DNA from: JBBRBB01 sp963830175
Lineage (GTDB): Bacteria; Bacteroidota; Bacteroidia; Chitinophagales; Chitinophagaceae
Reading direction: 5' to 3'
DNA length: 64,000 bases
Assembly: GCA_963830175.1 (NCBI GenBank)
Contig: CAWHKV010000009.1
Coordinates: forward strand, 248,001 to 312,000
Numbering within the stretch: position 1 is the stretch's first letter; each line of letters opens with the position of its first letter. The notes beneath the pieces were generated by a model. The model saw only the letters and a program-made list of their open reading frames with translations. It was not told the origin of the DNA and searched no databases. Of the stretch, positions 61,804 through 64,000 are shown piece after piece. A program made the position numbers and the translations under genes.

Positions 61804-62886
61804 ATGAAAGAACATTATTACGTTGCTATACTCGCTGGCGGATTGGGTACAAGATTTTGGCCCAAAAGCCGTGCTTCCCTTCCCAAACAATTTCTAGATA
61901 TTCTTAATACCGGTAAAACATTAATACAATCTACTTTTGAACGTTACGCTGCATTTATTCCACCTGAAAATATTTTTGTAATTACTTCCGATGAATATTT
62001 TTCCATAGTTAAAGAACAATTGCCGGGTATAAAACCTGAAAATATTTTAACTGAGCCCAGCCGTAAAAACACTGCGCCCTGCGTGGCTTATATTTCATTT
62101 AAGCTGCAGCAAACAGACCCCGACGCATTACTGATAATCGCACCCAGCGACCACCTGATTCTCGATACAAAAACATTTGAAGAAGTAACACTGCAGGCAC
62201 TCGACTTTTCAAATCATATGAAAGCTTTTGTAACACTCGGTATACAACCAACTTACCCCAATACAGGTTATGGTTACATACAATTCGATACAAAAGCTGT
62301 GGCAGATAACATTTTCCGGGTAAAGACCTTTACCGAAAAACCAGATATTGAACTTGCAAAAACCTTTATTAGCAGCGGAGAATTTTTATGGAATGCCGGT
62401 ATTTTTATCTGGCCGGTTCGCACGGTATTAGAAGCTTTTGAAAAATACCAGCCTGAGATTTTCGAGGTGTTTGCTGCAGAGCAGGATAAGTTTAATACCC
62501 CGGCTGAAAAGAAAGCAATTGACCTCATTTATTCCTTCTGTACCAATATTTCCATAGACTACGCAATTATGGAACAAGCTTCCAATGTGTATGTAATTCC
62601 ATCTTCTTTCGGATGGAGTGATCTGGGTACATGGAACAGCGCTTACACCCTGTACAAAAAAGATGTGTATGAAAATGCAATTTCAGGCGATACGGTAATG
62701 GTAGTAGATTCAAAAAGATCCCTTATTTCGGCTCCTTCCCAAAAATTAGTTGTTGTGCAGGGGCTGGATGATTTTATTGTGGTGGATACTGATGATGTTT
62801 TACTTATCTGCAAAAGAGAGAAAGAACAACATATTAAAGAATACCTGGCAGAGGTAAAAAGAAATAAAGGCGATAAATTTATTTAA
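61804..62886 (+). CDS. manC: Mannose-1-phosphate guanylyltransferase
   Basis: Makes GDP-mannose from mannose-1-phosphate and GTP for surface polysaccharides. The 360 residues show the nucleotidyltransferase signature LAGGLGTRFWPKSRASLPKQ near the start, LTEPSRKNTAPCVAYI, LIIAPSDHLI, FTEKPD, LWNAGIFIW and FGWSDLGTW. The phosphomannose isomerase half found in bifunctional enzymes is absent. It is co-transcribed with the isomerase gene. It overlaps the convergent nadA stop by eight bases. Confidence 0.94.
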   Translation: MKEHYYVAILAGGLGTRFWPKSRASLPKQFLDILNTGKTLIQSTFERYAAFIPPENIFVITSDEYFSIVKEQLPGIKPENILTEPSRKNTAPCVAYISFKLQQTDPDALLIIAPSDHLILDTKTFEEVTLQALDFSNHMKAFVTLGIQPTYPNTGYGYIQFDTKAVADNIFRVKTFTEKPDIELAKTFISSGEFLWNAGIFIWPVRTVLEAFEKYQPEIFEVFAAEQDKFNTPAEKKAIDLIYSFCTNISIDYAIMEQASNVYVIPSSFGWSDLGTWNSAYTLYKKDVYENAISGDTVMVVDSKRSLISAPSQKLVVVQGLDDFIVVDTDDVLLICKREKEQHIKEYLAEVKRNKGDKFI

Positions 62887-63892
62887 TTAGCCCTGCAGCC
62901 TTACTTATTTCAAGCATTTTTTCAATAGGTGCCAAAGCTTTTAAGCGAAGGCTTTCATCCATAATTATTTCCGGCAATTCAAATTCCATACACAGGTAAA
63001 GCTTCTCCAGCGTGTTTAGCTTCATGTGTGGGCATTCATTGCAGGCACAATAATTTTCGGGGGGTGCTGGTATCAACGTTTTTTCCGGAGCTTCTTTCTG
63101 CATCTGGTAGAGAATACCCGGCTCCGTGGCTACAATGTACTCCTGTGCCTCGTCCTTGATCACAAAGTTCAAAAGCATACTCGTACTCCCAATAAAATCT
63201 GCCTGCTGTAAAACGGCATCCTCGCACTCAGGGTGGGCAATGAGCTTTGCACCGGCGTGGCGGGCTTTTAACCGGGTAATTTTCTGAAGGCTAAATATTT
63301 CATGCACCATGCATGCCCCGTTCCAAAGCACCATATTGCGGCCCGTTTTTTTATTAAGGTAAGCACCGAGGTTTTTGTCTGGTGCAAAAATAATGGGCTG
63401 ATCAGGAGAAACGCTGTTAATGATTGCCTCTGCATTACTGCTTGTACAGATAATATCACTTTCAGCTTTAATCTCTGCAGAGCAATTGATGTAGGTAATT
63501 ACAATATGGTTGGGATGTTGTGCCTTAAACTCCCTGAACAGCCCTACAGGTGCACTGTCTGCCAGGGAGCAGCCTGCTTTAAGGTCGGGCAATACAACCT
63601 TTTTGGTAGGGTTAAGAATTTTCGCTGTTTCGGCCATAAAATGCACTCCGGCAAAAACGATCATATCTGCATTGGTTTTAGCCGCTTCTTGCGCAAGACC
63701 CAAACTATCGCCAATATAATCTGCCACATCCTGAATATCTGGTTCCTGGTAATAGTGCGCCAGCACAATGGCATTCTTCTTTTTCTTTAAAATTTCAATT
63801 TCATGGAAGAGGTCAAGTGTAGGGTCAACATCAACATCCAAAAATCCTTTCTCGGCAATTTTTCCTGCGGTATACACATTTTCTTCCATCAT
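62879..63892 (-). CDS. nadA: Quinolinate synthase A
   Basis: [4Fe-4S] enzyme that condenses iminoaspartate with dihydroxyacetone phosphate in de novo NAD synthesis. The 337 residues show AHYYQEPDIQDVADYIGDSL, cluster ligands C108 (LKAGCSLAD) and C194 (NGACMVHE), and the C-terminal CACNECPHM with C282, C284 and C287 giving the third. Two adjacent ATGs (63892, 63889) can start it. nadB is not in the window. Confidence 0.96.
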   Translation of the reverse strand: MMEENVYTAGKIAEKGFLDVDVDPTLDLFHEIEILKKKKNAIVLAHYYQEPDIQDVADYIGDSLGLAQEAAKTNADMIVFAGVHFMAETAKILNPTKKVVLPDLKAGCSLADSAPVGLFREFKAQHPNHIVITYINCSAEIKAESDIICTSSNAEAIINSVSPDQPIIFAPDKNLGAYLNKKTGRNMVLWNGACMVHEIFSLQKITRLKARHAGAKLIAHPECEDAVLQQADFIGSTSMLLNFVIKDEAQEYIVATEPGILYQMQKEAPEKTLIPAPPENYCACNECPHMKLNTLEKLYLCMEFELPEIIMDESLRLKALAPIEKMLEISKAAGLIK

Positions 63893-63978
63893 AGTATTTA
63901 GTATTAATACAATTATTTTAAATAATCTATTACTATTACAGCGGTTAATAACGGGATAACTTTATTATCCCCAAAGTG

Positions 63979-63986
63979 CAAAGTTA
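63979..63986 (-). promoter_or_regulatory. -7 promoter element for nadA
   Basis: TAACTTTG on the minus strand matches TAnnTTTG, 86 bases before nadA. The upstream gene is outside the window, so this could serve nadA or lie in another gene. Confidence 0.35.
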
Positions 63987-64000
63987 ACTTCCATCTTGGT

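Noticed and set aside
63302..63790. Plus-strand 162-codon open frame
   Set aside because: Antisense to nadA, whose cluster cysteines and motifs are intact.

Overview
The window is chromosomal DNA from a member of the Bacteroidota, most probably a Chitinophagaceae-like bacterium. The support is: TAnnTTTG-type -7 promoter elements and few clear Shine-Dalgarno sites; a carboxypeptidase-regulatory/plug/outer-membrane-barrel receptor; a type IX secretion (T9SS) C-terminal sorting domain; a DUF4290 protein; Bat-type VWA/TPR genes; LytS/LytTR-type two-component genes; and low-to-medium GC content. I see no rRNA, tRNA, CRISPR array, insertion sequence or prophage. Almost everything is core metabolism, cell envelope or information processing.

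Layout. 1-2.7 kb: oxidative pentose phosphate genes zwf (cut by the left edge) and gnd. 2.8-6.6 kb: small enzymes (AhpD-like, AI-2E-family permease, secreted EEP nuclease, pirin, haem-binding protein). 6.7-12.2 kb: an outer-membrane receptor behind a LytTR regulator, a beta-propeller lipoprotein and a LytS-type kinase. 12.2-24.4 kb: tryptophan dioxygenase, a DUF4290 protein with an RGG-rich tail, pckA, htpG, a cytochrome, a T9SS-exported nuclease, prfA, an amidohydrolase and a lytic transglycosylase. 24.4-36.2 kb: a solid minus-strand block with dnaN, a receiver protein, the rod-shape genes mrdA-rodA with a metallo-hydrolase, batB/batC-like genes, a class D beta-lactamase, kbl and an M23 peptidase. 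36.3-56.4 kb: mostly plus strand, with alaS, a two-PDZ protein (apparently frameshifted), tatA, gatA, a second lytic transglycosylase, chrA, ybeY, mnmG, two glycosyltransferases, an aminotransferase, cysH, an epimerase and korA. 56.4-64 kb: a DUF1080 protein, an IPNS-like dioxygenase, recQ, an arabinose-5-phosphate isomerase, a mannose-1-P guanylyltransferase and nadA.

The most interesting signal is chromosomal rather than a gene system. A perfect palindromic parS-like site (TGTTCCACGTGGAACA) lies directly upstream of mnmG. A tight cluster of three DnaA-box-like 9-mers lies in the only long gene-free gap (30.8-31.4 kb), 5 kb from dnaN. Gene orientation shifts from mainly minus (24 of 32 genes) to mainly plus (16 of 24) at about 36.3 kb. 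Together these suggest that the window spans or adjoins the replication origin.

Other points: three genes have a -7 element only 4-6 bases before their ATG, which predicts leaderless mRNAs. A poly-C tract separates a signal peptide from its PDZ domains. An inverted repeat overlaps the pckA promoter. Two short repeat families are dispersed in the window. I found no convincing undescribed defence or biosynthetic system.
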